Below, piece by piece: positions 11,104 through 23,390 of a stretch of DNA of 64,000 nt. Within the stretch, counting starts at the first letter, position 1, and each line of letters starts with the position of its first letter. Position numbers and translations under genes: made by a program. Source of the stretch: Siphonodentalium dalli (Eukaryota; Mollusca; Scaphopoda; Gadilida; Siphonodentaliidae); NCBI GenBank assembly GCA_032622095.1, contig CP136065.1:210656151-210720150 (forward strand), read 5' to 3'. The notes beneath the pieces are model-generated. The model saw nothing but the letters and a program-made list of their open reading frames with translations, searched no databases and was not told the DNA's origin.

Positions 11104-11404
11104 ATATGACGTTCCTATTAACCACGAAACCAGAACTATAAAATAAAAGCATCATCATACATGACAAAACAAGCCCTGTATGTGCTTGAATAGCCATGTA
11201 AGTCTGTTTTTCATGGTTCTAACACAGAACATCACATTGATTTTGGGTTTGTCGATACGGCACCTGTGCCATTGAGGAAGGAAAGAACTCGAGGCTATGC
11301 CTCTCGTGCCATCCTTCCGTGCTAGCACTCATGCCATATCAATAAACCCATTAACACACTTGTGTAATTCTGTGTATGTGTCATTCTGTGTAATTATGCA
11401 CTCT

Positions 11405-14372
11405 TTTGTCCCCCGAAAAATTAATTTTCGGGGGACTATAGAAACGGGCTCCGTCCGTCCGTCACACTTTTGAGTACCTTCATGGTGTAATCATCTCCTC
11501 CTACAGATTTCATCCCAGAGATTTGAAACTTCAGAATATTGTTGCCCATATATTAAAGATGTGCAACATGTATATAGATGACGCACAAATTATTTTTTGA
11601 TAGAGTTATTAACCCTATTCGACTTAGTAAATTTCAACATTTTTATGTGTACCCATACCATGTATGGTACACATAATGCCGACGTCCGGATCAACCATCC
11701 GTCGTTCGTCCGTCCGTCCGTCTGTCCGTAGCCACTTGCTATCCGATTCGATTACTTGAGTAGTTTGTATCGGATCATGTTCAAATTTTATGTGCATGTT
11801 TATGATGACACACCCATCACCTGTATAGTTTTTTGGTATCGATCGGTTTAGAAATGATTAACACTTTCCATCCATACCTGGTCATATTCTATCTGATGCC
11901 ATAACTCATGTATTTTTTTACCCATTGTGTTCATATTTTATATGCAGGTTTATGATGACACATGGCTCACCTGTATAGTTTTTGGTATCGATTGGTTGAT
12001 CGGTTTAGAAAATAATTAACCCTGCTCACAAATGCTATCCGATGTATCGAAGTCAAACAATTTTCTTCTGATCTGCCTCATATTTCTTACCTAGGTCTTT
12101 CTTAGCACGTTCTTCATCTGTATGGATTTTGGTATTGTTTAGTTAACCCTTTCCACTCTTGTTTTTAAATAGAATTCATCCAAGCCAGGATGACTCAAAC
12201 ATTTTTCATCTGATCGACACCAATTTTGGTATATGAATTTCTGACCCCTAAATACAGATCAAGTGCGAATATGGGTTTGATCCTGTATATATTAACAGAG
12301 TTATGGCCCTTTATAATTCATACCTCTTTTCCATGCACTATTAAATTTGAATAGAACAAGACACATCACACACCTGTGTTATTGGAAGGAGATAATTTAT
12401 TGCTTTGGACACAGTGACCTGATAGTTCCACTGGTGGCTGCAGATGTATAAACATCTGTCAAACTTTGATTGATGTTAGACTCTTTATTCCAGTTCTGTT
12501 CTCTGTTGAAACCATGCAGTTCATGGCATTATTGTTTACAGAGACACTGTTGTTATATAATAATTAATACAGCATTCCTTAGTTCCATCATATGATGTCA
12601 TTGAAAATGATTAACCCTCTGCACACATCATATGGTCTTCTGATGTTTTTTATTTGATCATTCTCCTATTCTATGTACATGTTGATGGTGATCCACTTTT
12701 AATTTGCATGGATTTGGGATTAAAATTAACCCATTTGATTGACTCATATTATCTGATAGACATATATTAAATTATCACTTTAACTTTGAGCCAGGTTCAG
12801 TCAGTGTTTCAAGAAATGACCAATTGAAATTCATCATTAGAGGATATGTCTTATTTTGAAATTCCATCAATTGCATTTGGGTTACAGGATAATATTAACA
12901 GTGCTGGGATTCTTGAGACTGACTTATTGTATGGGTTTCTAAATCCAATGACATGCTTTTAGTTGACTACTCTGTGTTTATCAGTTCATTAGATTGGGTA
13001 AGATTAACCCCTTACTATCCAATTTGATAACTCAAATATTTCCATTGATTATGTTTATAGTTCTGGCACAGTTTATGATAACACACCTCTAACCTGCATA
13101 GTGAGGGTCATTTGGTTTATTTGCTTAAATATATTAACATCCTTCACCAATCCTGTTGACACAATGTGATAGCTAAATATTTTTTGCATGATTACTCTAT
13201 AAATAATCACATCTGTGATAATCATGACACATTCTTCACCTGTATAGATTTTGGTATCGATCGAATGGTTGTGATAATATTAACCTTAACTTTAATTATA
13301 TTTAAACTGTTCACAAACATATCTTTCTAATGATCAACTTACAAGAAAATTCACATTTATATCCAATCATTAGCAATCATATTTTATATCCAGGTCTATA
13401 CATCCCTCACTTCTATAGTTGATCAGGTATTGATTGTTTTTTAGTGGTGAAATATTAATAGGTTGCTATGAATTTTTAATATGCAGCTGACACAAAATAT
13501 AATAAACAAAAAAATAGCAATGATAATAAAAAAAACCACACAATATGTAATGTCTCATGTAATAAATAGATAAATTGAGTTGCTATGATGTTTATCTACC
13601 TAATTTCTTAACTATTTGATATTTAACAGCTATGGTGCTTCTCTCCGACTATGGATTGAGCTTAATTAGCCTTATAACTCTATAAGACATACATGTATCT
13701 GTGTTGGAGTCACTAATAGGTTGAAATCAAAGCCACGTCTGTTAACATTGTGTTAATGTGAGCAAGGTGCCCAATAAGTGTGATTTCACTTGTGAATTAA
13801 TAGTAAGGTGTGAATTGTTTAAAGATTTGAATTCATGAAAAGGATGGGGTAAGGATATATGAAAATAGCTCATCGCTGTCGCCAAGGTATGGGTTAAACA
13901 TCTGCTGATCGTGATCGGCCTCTCGTTTATAATTTTCAGTATGAGGGTACCTTCATGGTGTAATCAACTCCTCCTACAGTTTTCATCCTAGATATTTGAA
14001 ACTTCAGAATATTTTTGCCCATGTATTGAAGATGTGCAACATGTATATAGATGATGGAATTTTTTTTTGGACAAAGTTATTAACCCTTTTCGACTTAGAA
14101 CATTTCAACATTTTTTATAATTTTCTGTATGAGGGTACCTTCATTGTGTAATCAACTCCTCCTACAGTTTTAATCGTATATTTTTGAAACTTCAGAGTAT
14201 TGTTACCCAAATATTGGAGATGTGCAACATGTATATAGATGACGGAATTTTTTGTTTGTTTTATGGTATTATTAACCCTTTCGACTTAGAACATTTCAAC
14301 ATTTTTTTAAATTTCTTTAACAAAGCGGCATCGACTTGCCACGTTGTCGGGGGACACTGTGGTCGGCTGACC
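11405..14372 (+). mobile_element. Hairpin-headed repeat (TTTGTCCCCCGAAAA...), interrupted by a second element
   Basis: The head GTCCCCCGAAAAATTAATTT pairs with CGGGGGAC and is followed by CCGTCCGTCCGTCAC. Three ~175-bp modules starting near 'TACCTTCATGGTGTAATC' lie at about 11475, 13950 and 14128. The tail CGGGGGACACTGTGGTCGGC is at about 14350-14369. The first module is split by the element at 11641-13928. Both flanks are T-rich. This may be Helentron-like; there is no ORF evidence. Confidence 0.55.
11641..13928 (+). mobile_element. Helentron/'pearl'-like element with internal ~130-160-bp tandem modules, copy 1
   Basis: The head hairpin TGTACCCATACCATGTATGG pairs with TACACATA (about 11645-11674) and is followed by CGTCCGTCCGTCCGTCTGTC. 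Degenerate tandem modules fill about 11750-13450 (recurrent phrases: TTTATGATGACACA, CACCTGTATAGTTTTTGG, ATTAACCCT). The tail is GCCAAGGTATGGGTTAAACA then CTGATCGTGATCGG and CCTCTCGTTT. The interrupted module's T-run (six Ts in its uninterrupted sister at 14111) is split between the two flanks, so insertion occurred within a T tract. No Rep/helicase ORF is present. Confidence 0.55.
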
Positions 14373-14870
14373 TTTTATTTTATTACTAATATACCCCCAC
14401 ACGAAGATTGGGGTAGGTATATTGATTATACATACTGGTACATGTACAGGTACATGTACATGTACTTGTATGTGCCAGTCCTTCTGCCTGTGGACCGTCA
14501 GATCAAATATCTCGACCGTGGGTTGTCGGATCTGAATAAACTTTGGTATGGAGGTTGGCCATCGGAAGGCCTTTTAAATGTGGGGCTAGTAACATTTTTC
14601 GCATTTACCATTCTAGAGTTATAATTTTTTGTTTAATTTTGAAATGATGGTTTCATGTCTGTCTGTGCTGTTATCTCAGCCAATTTCAGTAGGGCCAATG
14701 ACATTTGTGTTCTCATTCTCCGTCTTAGTCCTAGTGTTATCCTTTGTTTTTTTTATATCTCAACCGTTGGTTATTGGATCTCAATTAAATTTGGTAAGGA
14801 TGTTTACCATCAGAAGGGCTTGCAATGAGTGGGTTGGATTCCTCAACCATAAACAACGAGGATGAACTTT
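14373..14870 (+). repeat. Hairpin-headed repeat fragment (TACCCCCACACGAAGATTGGGG)
   Basis: A CCCC...GGGG hairpin at about 14393-14414 is followed by TACATGTACATGTAC runs. Modules like 'GACCGTCAGATCAAATATCTC' and 'TGGTATGGAGGTTGGCCATC' then recur, diverged, at about 14760-14820. The ORFs here are not recognised proteins. Confidence 0.4.
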
Positions 14871-15103
14871 TTGTAGAATGTTTTTAGTTCATATTCATTT
14901 TGTGCACCATTTAGTCTGTGGAGTGAGAAACAGTATTGTTGTTATTGGTAGGTCTATCATGTTATCCTGAACAGCAACCCAACTTATTGTCTCTATATTA
15001 TGTAATTTTATCTATTGTATATAATGTCTCCCTCGAATGGAGGAATAAACAATCTCTCTCCATTGGCGGCATTCCAAAATTAGGTGAGTTACAATGAACT
15101 ATC

Positions 15104-16279
15104 AGAATTTCTATACTAAATACTCATGGATGAGTAGTTCCCTTAGGAAATGTTCAAATAATAAGTTCAATAAACGACCATACATGTAGGCTATTTGTTG
15201 TACTTATTATCTGAATATTTCCCTCCAATAAATAGGACTCCTTCTGCACTTTTTAGTGATGCGGATTGGACCGATCCGCGGTCCAGGGGTGGACCCCGGT
15301 CCAGACTGGGTGTCACCGGACCGCGGACCGGACCGCTTTTTGCCGCCGGTCCGGTACTCTCCGGTCCGGTCCACTATTTTACTTCAGTAAAATAAAATAA
15401 ACTATCGCGAATATTATTGCGTATTTGCCGTCATATCAATTAGCAACAATGTATTGACGCATTCAAGTGGTTAATATATATTAAACGTTTGATGCCACGA
15501 AAACAATGTATAGATGTACTTTGTACATGTCATTTTCCTTATAATGAAAGACAAGACAGTCACATTAATCCAATAGTAGTTGTACTTATATATGTATATA
15601 ACTGTAATTGTCAGGACTATACAATTAGTCATCACAATCTCCAAGACTCCAATATTAATGTAGTAGTCATATTAGTACACATTTGTATACTTGTCATCAG
15701 TATAGTTATTTCGTTTAAATTTCAATTTAATGAAAATAAGTATGATACGAATCATGCATATACGATCAGTTGAATGCCATGTTAGATTGGTTATAACACA
15801 TTCTGGCCCTAGCTATATATCTGTCCAATACATTTAATTAGTGCCTTGCTAGAAATACTATTATCGTGCATCGTTCCCAGTATATCCCACCAGAGACAGA
15901 CAATGATGCATACAATCGGCAAACAATGTAAGTTTTAACATATATGGACTCATTGCAATGCACTGAACTCAGTAACCTTATACATGTAGTTTGTATACTA
16001 TACAGAGGTAAAACTTTGAGAAAACAGAGCATTCATTAACATATAGCCTATTATAGGTGGACCGGACCGTTTTGGACGTGTCCAGGCATGTGTACCGGAC
16101 CGGACTGGACCGCCTTGGCAGTGGACCCAAGGTGGTCCGGTCTGGTCCGCATCACTAGCACTTTTATTATCTGTCAACAGCTTATTTTCCTGAAAACCCC
16201 TCCAGATGAACAATAGACCATTCCAATGTATAATTTTATAACTGAGTAGGAGAAACCATTCAGCACATAAAATGGTTAA
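15104..16279. mobile_element. piggyBac-like MITE (TTTCTATACTAAATACTC family), split by a hAT element
   Basis: The left end TTTCTATACTAAATACTC and right end CATTCAGCACATAAAATGGTTAA are diverged inverted repeats. The outer element is about 270 bp once the insertion at 15254-16157 plus one TSD copy is removed. Other copies lie at 43282, 56084 and 63494. Confidence 0.75.
15254..16157. mobile_element. Non-autonomous hAT element, 904 bp, with exact 8-bp target duplication
   Basis: It starts TAGTGATGCGGATTGGACC and ends GGTCCGCATCACTA. GCACTTTT flanks it at 15246-15253 and 16158-16165. Subterminal GGTCCGGTCC-type repeats are dense in both ends (15280-15372 and 16056-16148). The AT-rich centre has no transposase-like ORF. 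Confidence 0.93.
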
Positions 16280-17062
16280 AATGTGGGTTCTGTTCTTCCC
16301 ATGTTTCAATTTGGCACCGTGGGGGGTATGTGTTGAACCTTTTGTTTATCTATCCTCGATGTTATATTGTATTCTTGTTGGATGTTCTTAATAATTTTTG
16401 TTTGAATGTACTGTAAATTATGCCACATAAAATTCAGTCAAGACTTATGTTTATTGTTTTAAAATTGTATGCAAATAAAATTTCAGGTACTTGTTCAATT
16501 ACTTTATTGCTATACCTTGGCAGGGTTGGTAGATTTTAAGCTGCTATGATCATGTGTAATGAGGCTCTATTATACTTTAATGGTCATTATACAATATTAG
16601 CATACACTACCGGTAGTACATGGCTGGCTTGGTCATTGCCACATACATGTAGATTCATGGAATGAGTTGGCAAGGATCGCTAAAATTTGGATATGATTAC
16701 ACGGAATCTCTGAAAATCTGATTTCTATATGTTGGCAAGGAATGTCCTTTCCCTATTGGGACAAGGGCCTGGGTCCCCCCACCATTTGGGCATATTAACA
16801 CAATAGAGTTTTAATTGGGAATATTCAATCAGTTCAACAACCAGTCTGTTATACTGTGATGCTCTAATTAAATAAAACCATAACCACACCGCAGTTATAT
16901 ATGTAGGTAAACGCTGACATTCTGGTATTTCAATAGTGATGGAAAATAGCCTATATTGATGCCATTGCCAGTGGGTGTTATCTGTTTGTGTTGTAGTATC
17001 ACCGGAATGTGGTAAATTCAAATGGATCATGAGTTAATTGTGTGTGTGTTTATCTCTACCCA

Positions 17063-18490
17063 TTTTTATGTTTACCCATACCATAGTATGGTAAACATAG
17101 TGTCGTTGTCCGGATTGACCACTCGTCGTTAGTCCGTCTGTCTGTCTGTCTGGCTGTCTGTCTGTCTGTAGACACTTTACGCATGGTGCGATAACTCGAA
17201 CATTTTATATCTGATCAGAACCAAATTTTGTATATTAATTTCTCAGCATAAAAGACAAATCGAGTTCGAATATGGGTTTGATCCGAGTATTTTTAACTGA
17301 GTTATGGCCCTTTTTCGAAAAAATATTCACTCTTAAAAAAAAAATTAGATTTAATTCCTTGCTCAATCTAACAAAACAAAACAAAAATAAAATAATTAAA
17401 AAAAAAAAAATTTTAAAACTAACACTATATAACTCCGCCAAGGGTACCCCGAGTCAGCGCACCAAATTTGGTTTAAATCGGTCCAAAATATTGTCCTGTA
17501 CTGGTGAATTTGTTTGGAGCCATATTCACCAATTCCATCCCATGCCTTTGGACTACTTAGCTATTAATATGGCTATATTATTTTCTGATGTCTCTTATGC
17601 CAATGTGCAGATAAAAGCTATGGTATCTAATTTTTTTTAAAGTTTCAACAATACACAGCACATGCTGTTTAATAAAGGGTTTTGTTGGTTAAGTTACCAA
17701 AATGGGCTTTAGAACATTGCTAAAATCATTTAGCTAATCTTGAGATTCAAGTGTCTTTATGCAACTGGGGTTCCGTTATTTGATCAATTTAAATTTAAAG
17801 AGAATTCCATAACTTCTGATTTTATATGTACATGTATATCCTCTCTGGAATTTTCTAAACTAACTGCCAATTGGAAAAATTAATGAGACATGGGTCAGAT
17901 TTTAGAACACTGTTGATTGCCTGTTGATAAATGAAACAAAGTGATATGTTTTTAATCACTTCATGTCATCTGCCATGTAGAGAATGATTTGTTTGTTATC
18001 ACAAGAGCCAGCCAGTCAGCCACTTTCAATGCAAAGGCTATTTAGGCATCTGTTATCAGACCCAACACATCACAACCTAACATGTAACTACCAGAGAAAG
18101 CTGCACAACTGAGATCTATAAGGATATTTTGCAGAGAAGACTTGATCACTCTTGCTTGGATATTCTTGATTCTACATATTAATACCTGTGTGCAGATTCT
18201 TGTCTTGCTTGGATATTCTTGATCCTCATGCTTGGATATTCTTGATTCTACATGTTAATACCTGTGTGCAGATTCTTTTCTTGCTTGGATAATCTTGATT
18301 CTATCTGTTCATACCTGTGTGCAGATTCTTTTCTGCAGAATGTTCTTCTTTCTACTCATCAATACTTAGGATGTATCTTGACAAGACTATATATGGCTTA
18401 TATGGATTTTCGCGTTCAAAGTGAAAATAGCTGATCACTATCGCCAAGGTATGGGTTAAACATCTGCCGATCGTGATCGGCCTCTCGTTT
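17063..18490 (+). mobile_element. Helentron/'pearl'-like element, copy 2
   Basis: It has the same head (TTTACCCATACCATAGTATGG pairing with its complement, about 17071-17100) and the same tail (GCCGATCGTGATCGGC hairpin at about 18466-18481 then CTCTCGTTT) as 11641-13928. The interior is different: GTCT microsatellite (17128-17168), a GAGTTATGGCCC module, GGTACCCCGAGTCAGCGCAC, and a three-copy ~50-bp repeat at 18149-18335. It is also flanked by T runs. Confidence 0.5.
18149..18335 (+). repeat. Three-copy minisatellite (CTTGCTTGGATATTCTTGAT...)
   Basis: Each copy reads TTGCTTGGATATTCTTGATT followed by CTACAT...TAATACCTGTGTGCAGATTCTT, with copies at about 18149, 18229 and 18280 and a partial copy at 18202. 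Confidence 0.7.
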
Positions 18491-19659
18491 TATTCTTGAC
18501 TTGTTGAAAACTCATAAACTTTGATGTATGCCCATTCTTCGGGTCAGGAAAAATATATGCCTATATTTGATACAAATTAAACACAATGCTGTATACATAT
18601 ACATGCAATAACATACCTGTATGTGATATTCACAAATCTAGCTAGTATCATGTTTGTAGCTAACGATGGCTGTATAGCAACAGTTGGAAAATATAAATGA
18701 CAAAATCTATTGCGATGACTTTGATGTATAGACCAACGATTTATTGTTTTTTCCTTGTCACGTTGTTTTTGTGAACATGGTCTACCATGTGCTAATTCAC
18801 CTTTGTGAGAAGTTAAATTAGGAAAAACCAGTGCCTGTCCAGGCTTTCCCCCGCCAAGATGGCTTTCCATGGATGTTTATTAATTTTATGATGATGTGGC
18901 TTAATTTGTAAGATGCCTTAATCTGGCCTGTGATCACTAAATAAAACATGCATGGATACCAAAAATTTTGAAATTGGTTCATATCTGTTTGAGTTATCAA
19001 GCCGGACAAACCAAAATTGCGAAAAATTGATAAACTAAAGTCGATAACTGAGACAAATTGAAATTGCAAACAATGCCATTTGGCATTCCTACCAAATTTC
19101 AAAGATCTGACAACCCATGTCATGGCTGGGATATACCGGTATGAAATGATTTCCAGATAAACGAAGGATAACTTAAAAATGGAAAAAATGAATGTCATTT
19201 GCCCCTATTTTGTGAGCAGTCATGATGTTGAACCTCCATACTAAATTTCATTTAGATCCTACTGTATAACCATTGTGTTGAGATATATTCATGGATTGAC
19301 ATAAAAAAAACACAATTCCAGATAGACGAGATGGCTGATGGCAGCCATGTTTTTAAACAAATATTGAGAAAAATATTGGCTGATCCTATCTGGAGACCAC
19401 CCCAAAGATCCATATGGAGTTTGGTGATGATTGAATGAGGGAGGTACTAGTAGGTTGTTCCGGAAGAATTAGTCATGCAGAGAGTAAAATCCATTTTCAC
19501 ATTGTCCCATTTACAAAATAAGGGCCGTAACTCTTGAAAAAAGCGTTTGAAGAAACCCGATGTTTGTAAATACTCTTTTCCCCATGTTGATTCAACATAC
19601 CATAGATTATTAAAATATGACTGATGATGACCAAGATATAGAGCGTCAAAGTTGTTATT

Positions 19660-20130
19660 GTTGTCTTACAGTTTAACTGCATCGTATAACCGCAGTTAAG
19701 ATATGGTAAGCGTTGGCGGTGGGTATTGCTGTTAAATTCATATTCGGTGGTCACATTCGTTAAACCACCATAAACAGAAAGACTATTATATTATAAACAA
19801 ACTTTGTTCATATACCAATCATAAATATCGTATAAATTGCATATTATTGTCATGTTATGTAAACAAACATCCTCTTATGTAAACAAACAGTACTTAAAGA
19901 GTTTGTGGTAAGCAAAACACTCAACACTGGGGAGACCCCACTAAGTGAACTTCGGTTAGAAATGCCACCAAGTTGTTTACAACATATCGGTATATCGTTT
20001 ACTAATCGTCGCCTCTCAAGATTTTGGTGTTGAGTGGGTCACTGTGAATGACTTTCATAAGGTGTTGAGTGTTTTGCTTATTGCTCACTATTACATGATG
20101 TATAAAAACAAATGCTCGGCTCACACAAAG
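19660..20130. repeat. Dispersed repeat (GCAAAACACTCAACAC family), copy 1
   Basis: Shared blocks with 24420-24735 include ATTGCTGTTAAA, CATAAACAGAAAGA, ATACCAATCATAAATAT, AGCAAAACACTCAACAC and CTCGGCTCACAC. An inverted CTCAACAC/GTGTTGAG pair (19920 and 20027-20068) suggests a hairpin. The class is unknown. Confidence 0.6.
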
Positions 20131-22457
20131 TGTCACCCCAGTTAGATGGGCCATTTACTTTGGGCATCACAGTACATGTATATCCCAACTCCATCTCATT
20201 TCTTTCTTCTATGTCTAATAACACCGGTGTAACCTGAAATCATGTAAATATGCAACAGTGGTCACTTTTCTTCTAACCAATATATGTGCAATAAAATGCA
20301 AGTTTCAAGTATTGCTTTACTATATACAGAATACACGTCTCACCATTCAGATGATATATAATTAAGAACAATGAAATGAAGCAATAGCGATAAATATTAT
20401 TGAGCTGTATTGTGACCATGTTGCATCATCTCCTTACTTAAAATACGTGCATGCTCAACAACTAGTATTTTAAATTTGTTTTCCCTCTTCCATAAGGTGG
20501 GGGGAGGTCAAACCTATTTTTCTGAGCGTGTATAATGGGATGGGTTGGTGGTGGTCAAGTTTTTCCGCAGGCTAATAAAAAGTTTCCTCCATACTTTTTA
20601 ACTATTTTTGGCCTGAAAACTAAGAGATACATGTAATGTAATTTTAACATCAAAGCTGCCTTTAGACAGTCAGTATAGATTGTTCGTTGTTGTAAAATTA
20701 CTAAATACCCAGTATATGTCAGTCTATGTCACTCCGAACATACAATGCATGGACACGTTGCATAAGCAATCACTGCCATGTCAAACTAGACTAATCACAT
20801 ACACCAACCTGTAATAGGTAGTTGATTGGAAACAGTAAGTGGTGAAACTAATAATATTCTTCCAAAATGTTTTTTTTTTCTAGTAGGGTGGGTCTCGAAA
20901 AATGGTTGGAAAAAAACTTGATAAAATGGAAAACAAATTTGGGTCGAAGGGTGGGTGGGTCCCAAAAATGGCCAAAAGTAAAAAAGTTTCATACAGTACA
21001 TGTACATGTCTGAAATTATTTTCTGACAACCACCCCCCCCCCAACCCCCGTCTCCATCTAGAATTTTTTTTTCCCCGATATTTGTAAACCAACTAAAATT
21101 TCTGTGGCCCTTATATATTGTGACTTACATGTACCATTATTATGAGAGTCTTTTTTGATAAAACTGTACAGGTAAGTGAGGATATAAAATTATTGGGTAT
21201 TGGAGTTATTGATCATTGGGTCTAAAACCAATATGCCGCTAAAGAGTTTATATAATATGGTACTGATATGTGTGTCTGTCCTGATTGTCATCGTGCCATG
21301 CCCCTTGACCTCTCAGCTAATCCCTTGCGGATCTTCACTATGTGGGTAGAAGACATATCGGAGCTAATGAGCTGTACACAGCTTAGACTAACACAGATTG
21401 CATCATTTGATTTACTTTCAGATGATTACAGAGGATAAGGATTGATTTACATCGAGCATACATCGTCTCGTACAGCACACAGGCGCTTCACCTCGATCGA
21501 CAGATGCAATTGTTTGATCAGTATCTCACGACTCTCCATTTTCGTGAAATCTCATTGTTTTAATTGCGAGTAAAACCACCTAATGTTTGATTACTGCATC
21601 CAAGGCGGCAGCAAGTTTAGATTGATTCATCACAGGAAAACCTGTTTAGCTTAATTAGGATACCATCCTCGTTAACTTATGAATCACTTAATTATATCAA
21701 CATTGTGTGCAGTGAACGAACTAGTAACTGATTAGGATTACAAGGATTATACAGATTTATATATCAGCAGAATGATCGATTACTTCATGTCGTTGATTGG
21801 AGAATGATTTTTCATCGCCTGTTGTTTTAGTTCATATTCGTTTGTTGGCATCTGAACCGATTTGTGTATATCTGAACTCTTGAGTTGAGTGAATTTTACA
21901 TACAAAGTGGATTGTTAGACACAGGACGTCTGCCGTACCACATAAACCTATATTAGATCTTCTCTAAGAGGGTTCTTTGGTGGTTACTGTGATTTTGATG
22001 TCATAAATTGAGTTTTATCAAAGGATCTGATGTAATATACTTTGGATTAAACAGATTACAAATAAATAGGTACCTGATGAGAAATTAGCTTGGTGTTCTT
22101 TGCTGATGAAACAACTGTTTAGAGGAGATAGTAATATTTCTTCATTATTACATTGAGTACTGTTCAGTCTTGTGTGGGCATTCACATTGATCAAGTGATT
22201 CAGTGGAAAATTCTTACAGTATATTAATAATTAATGACATTGATAACTTTGTTGTACTAACATGAGGTTCCTGCTCGAGCACCCATATTTTCAGACGTCT
22301 GGATGTTGGAATATTTAAGCAATTCTAGGATCAATTAATGACTTGAATATTCCTCAGTTTGCTTCAATATTCTTAGTTAATTTGTGCTTTCATCTGAGAT
22401 GTGTTATCGAGGATTTCCCGACATACCAGTACCATGGACTCTTTATATGTGTGACAG
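20130..22457. other. Sequence upstream of the first RAPGEF coding exon
   Basis: About 20470-21080 holds a low-complexity G/T- and C-rich repeat related to 40930-41040. From about 21280 to 22457 I see no repeat family and no protein. This relatively unique block may hold the gene's 5' UTR or regulatory sequence. Confidence 0.35.
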
Positions 22458-22526
22458 ATGAGAATGGCATCATACTCAAGTTTCATCAGCAGTCTAAAGA
22501 AAGATGAGAATGAACGCTCTCAAGAG
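22458..22526 (+). CDS. RAPGEF2: RAPGEF2/6-type Rap GEF (PDZ-GEF), first coding exon
   Basis: This segment encodes 23 residues beginning MRMASYSSFISS and ending KKDENERSQE. It is open up to a GT donor at 22527 (GAG|GTCAGT). An in-frame TGA at 22452-22454 lies just upstream, so translation starts at the ATG at 22458 or at the second ATG at 22464. The second gives MASY, which resembles the known vertebrate RAPGEF2 N-terminus. The stretch ending ERSQEELD, which crosses into the next exon, aligns with the ERTPxDL stretch that precedes the cyclic-nucleotide-binding-like domain in RAPGEF2/6. The family are exchange factors for Rap1/Rap2 acting at the plasma membrane and cell junctions. The exon ends in phase 0, which fits the exon at 32602. 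The sequence just before the ATG (GTGACAG) could itself be a splice acceptor, so the 5' UTR may lie on another exon. RAPGEF2 and RAPGEF6 cannot be told apart from this part; many invertebrates have a single gene. Confidence 0.85.
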
Positions 22527-22572
22527 GTCAGTATTTAGGTCACACTAATATTATTACCTGGTTTGTGAACAG

Positions 22573-23063
22573 GCTTCAAAATATGGTGCCAGACATTTGC
22601 AGAATGAGGTCCCCCAGAGTGTGAATTTAGTGACACTACCCTGCACAGATTGTTAGCGTCACCAAATTCATCTACTGGGGACCTCATTCTGCATTGACTC
22701 ATCTGCTATGAGAGACCTATACTAGACATAGACAGATTTAAGTTCCCAGAAGATGAAGATTGTGATGTGCACCCATTGGGCACCTTTATTACGCATTGAA
22801 ACAATGCCAATTTGGGGAGAAAGAAAAACTAAACTAAAAAAGTAGAAAGTTTCTAAAGAAACTGAAAACTTGTTAATTTGATAACTTGTTAATTTGATAA
22901 CAAAGATATTTTCCAGATAAGATGAGGCCTATAAAGAAGAATGAGGTCCCCCAGTGGGTGAATTTAGTTATGCTAGCCCATGGTGCAGAGTAGCGTCACT
23001 AAATTTACCCTCTTGGGATCTCATTCTGCAAAATGTCTGGCACCATATATTGAGGTCTGGTCA
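22573..23063. mobile_element. hAT-like double-hairpin MITE, copy 2 (near the intron 1 donor)
   Basis: The element begins GGTGCCAGACATTTGCAGAA and ends in the inverted ATGTCTGGCACC. Both hairpins (around 22601-22692 and 22940-23030) and the spacer are present. It sits about 45 bp after the first coding exon's donor. Confidence 0.8.
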
Positions 23064-23177
23064 GTATTCTATTTATGGCCAGGTTTTACGAACATTTAAG
23101 TGGGAAAAAAGTAAATGCAGGAGGGAACAATAATTTAGAAATATATATACATCACCACCCAAATAATCGACAATATA

Positions 23178-23390
23178 CAGTAATGCCCTAAATAACCGAC
23201 TCCTTAACCATAGCAGAATTATGGGTAACTTTTCAGGATTTAGTCGGAAATATGGCTTGTTGCCATTCATCGGAAAGCTCTCACTGAGAACTTTACGATG
23301 AATGGCAACTAGCCATATTTCTGACTAAATCCTGAAAAGTTACCCATAATTTTGCTGTGGTTAAGGGGTCGATTATTTAGGGTATAACTG
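23178..23390. mobile_element. Tc1-like palindromic MITE, full length
   Basis: TA|CAGTAATGCCCTAAATAACC at the left and TTAGGGTATAACTG|TA at the right. Two ~100-bp arms form a long near-perfect palindrome centred at about 23283. CAGT ends with a TA border fit Tc1/mariner-type mobilisation. Confidence 0.9.

Noticed and set aside
14184-14624. A 146-codon + strand ORF
   Set aside because: It spans modules of hairpin-headed repeats, including TACATGTACATGTAC runs. No domain is recognised.
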